Source of the DNA: Xenorhabdus budapestensis
GTDB taxonomy: Bacteria; Pseudomonadota; Gammaproteobacteria; Enterobacterales; Enterobacteriaceae
NCBI RefSeq assembly: GCF_002632465.1
Contig: NZ_NIBS01000006.1
Span: 1 to 64,000, forward strand
Direction of reading: 5' to 3'
Length of the DNA: 64,000 bases
This document shows, piece by piece, positions 63,163 through 64,000 of the stretch; the first letter of the stretch is position 1, and each line of letters starts with the position of its first letter. The notes beneath the pieces are model-generated. The model saw only the letters and a list, made by a program, of their open reading frames with translations. It had not been told where the DNA came from and searched no databases. Position numbers and translations under genes: made by a program.

Positions 63163-64000
63163 TTAGAAACGGTATACTAAACCAACACCCATTATATTAT
63201 CTGTTTTAATCTTAGCTGTTTTAGTAAAGTCATTATTTTTCAGCAAATTAATCTTGTATTCAGCATAAGTACCCATATTTTTGTTGAAATTATAAGATGC
63301 TCCGATAGAGATGTACTTCACCAGATCTTCAGCCCCTTTGGTTCTCAATAAATTGTTCTCGCCCAAATCATTGCCTAAGTCTTTACCTCTGGAATAGACA
63401 TAACCAATAGACGGACGCAAACCAAAATCAAACAGATATTGGGCAGTTAACTCAATGTTTTCCGTTTTATTGGCAAACATCACATGGTTATCTACAGAGC
63501 TGCCGAATCGGGTCAAATTACGAGCCTGACCATACATCGCTGCCAGATAGATATTATTTCTATCGTACTTGGCTGATACCAACCAGGCTTCAGCTTTATT
63601 CCCTTTCGCCAATACTTTAGCTGATTCCATGCCCTGTTTTTGTGCTTGAGTACGATTAGAATTACCATAAGAAGCTGCAACAGTCACACCATTGCCAAAA
63701 TTATAAGAGCTGGAAAGACCAAAACCATCGCCATTTTGTCGCATGACATCATTACGGGTATTTTTAGTACTACTATCATTTTTAGCCTGATATTGCAGGG
63801 CAAAATTCCACCCATTCACCAAACCAAAAAAGTCAGTATTACGATAAGTTAATAACCCTGTCGAACGTCCCATCATGAAATTATCAGTTGCCGCTATGCT
63901 ATCGCCACCAAATACAGGAAGCATATCTGTAAACGTATTAGCATCATAAACCACGCCGAAGTTACGACCATAATCCAGGGTGCCATAGTTCCCCAGTTTA
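63163..64000 (-). CDS. General porin of the OmpF/OmpC/PhoE family (partial)
   Basis: Trimeric outer-membrane diffusion porin. The C-terminal 278 residues are visible; the N-terminus lies beyond the window. Family sequences are LGNYGTLDYGRNFGVVYDA (strand with the constriction loop L3 after it), LPVFGGDSIAATDNFMMGR, YRNTDFFGLVNGWNFALQYQ and the C-terminal strand IMGVGLVYRF with the terminal Phe needed for assembly. The exact paralogue cannot be told. Confidence 0.93.
   Translation of the reverse strand, partial: KLGNYGTLDYGRNFGVVYDANTFTDMLPVFGGDSIAATDNFMMGRSTGLLTYRNTDFFGLVNGWNFALQYQAKNDSSTKNTRNDVMRQNGDGFGLSSSYNFGNGVTVAASYGNSNRTQAQKQGMESAKVLAKGNKAEAWLVSAKYDRNNIYLAAMYGQARNLTRFGSSVDNHVMFANKTENIELTAQYLFDFGLRPSIGYVYSRGKDLGNDLGENNLLRTKGAEDLVKYISIGASYNFNKNMGTYAEYKINLLKNNDFTKTAKIKTDNIMGVGLVYRF

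Overview
The window reads as chromosome of a moderately AT-rich gammaproteobacterium of the Morganellaceae, most probably Photorhabdus (Xenorhabdus is the main alternative). This rests on protein sequences close to but distinct from Escherichia coli orthologues, on E. coli-type gene order, and on several ERIC repeats, a class I recall as very abundant in Photorhabdus. No database search was possible, so the genus is an inference.

Layout. (1) 1-11.7 kb: the 5' end of a 16S rRNA gene with its complete promoter region, then hemG-trkH-yigZ-pepQ on the minus strand, fadBA on the plus strand behind a FadR operator, then fre-ubiD (minus) and rfaH (plus). This is the E. coli rrn/hemG-rfaH order. (2) 11.7-13.7 kb: a join relative to E. 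coli, holding a long ERIC, an IS1-family element and the stump of a MalY/PatB-type gene. (3) 13.7-16.2 kb: a three-gene unit, DUF969 and DUF979 membrane proteins plus pyrrolidone carboxypeptidase. (4) 16.3-41.8 kb: the E. coli 9-minute backbone, pgpA-thiL-nusB-ribH-ribD-nrdR, secF-secD-yajC, tgt-queA, acpH, a peroxiredoxin, ggt, a tandem brnQ pair, phoR-phoB and sbcD-sbcC. (5) 41.8-60.8 kb: accessory DNA set between sbcC and mak. It holds a frameshifted subtilase autotransporter, a YqhA-family protein, a tellurite/stress (ter) locus with a divergent phosphoribosyltransferase module, a short-chain dehydrogenase, an oppA relic plus intact oppA, and cpdB. (6) 60.9-64 kb: mak, rdgC and a general porin cut by the window end.

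How the genes work together. fadB and fadA encode the beta-oxidation complex. fre and ubiD serve flavin reduction and ubiquinone synthesis. RibD and RibH make riboflavin precursors, ThiL makes thiamine diphosphate and NrdR represses ribonucleotide reductases. SecD/SecF/YajC drive protein export. QueA and Tgt make queuosine tRNA. PhoR/PhoB sense phosphate, and a Pho box lies in front of phoB. In the ter locus, terZABCD runs away from a PRTase/StiP/HpcH/TerW-like operon, and the shared gap carries three copies of an 11-bp palindrome that I propose as the operator.

Most notable observations: an ERIC that supplies the last 44 codons of phoR; a (TA)4 tract exactly at the autotransporter frameshift; a conserved 49-codon open frame upstream of both brnQ copies; degenerate 14-16 bp tandem repeats in many gene gaps, best between tgt and yajC; and four unannotated gene relics (MalY/PatB, Phd antitoxin, 5'-nucleotidase tail, OppA). 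I saw no CRISPR array, prophage or tRNA gene.
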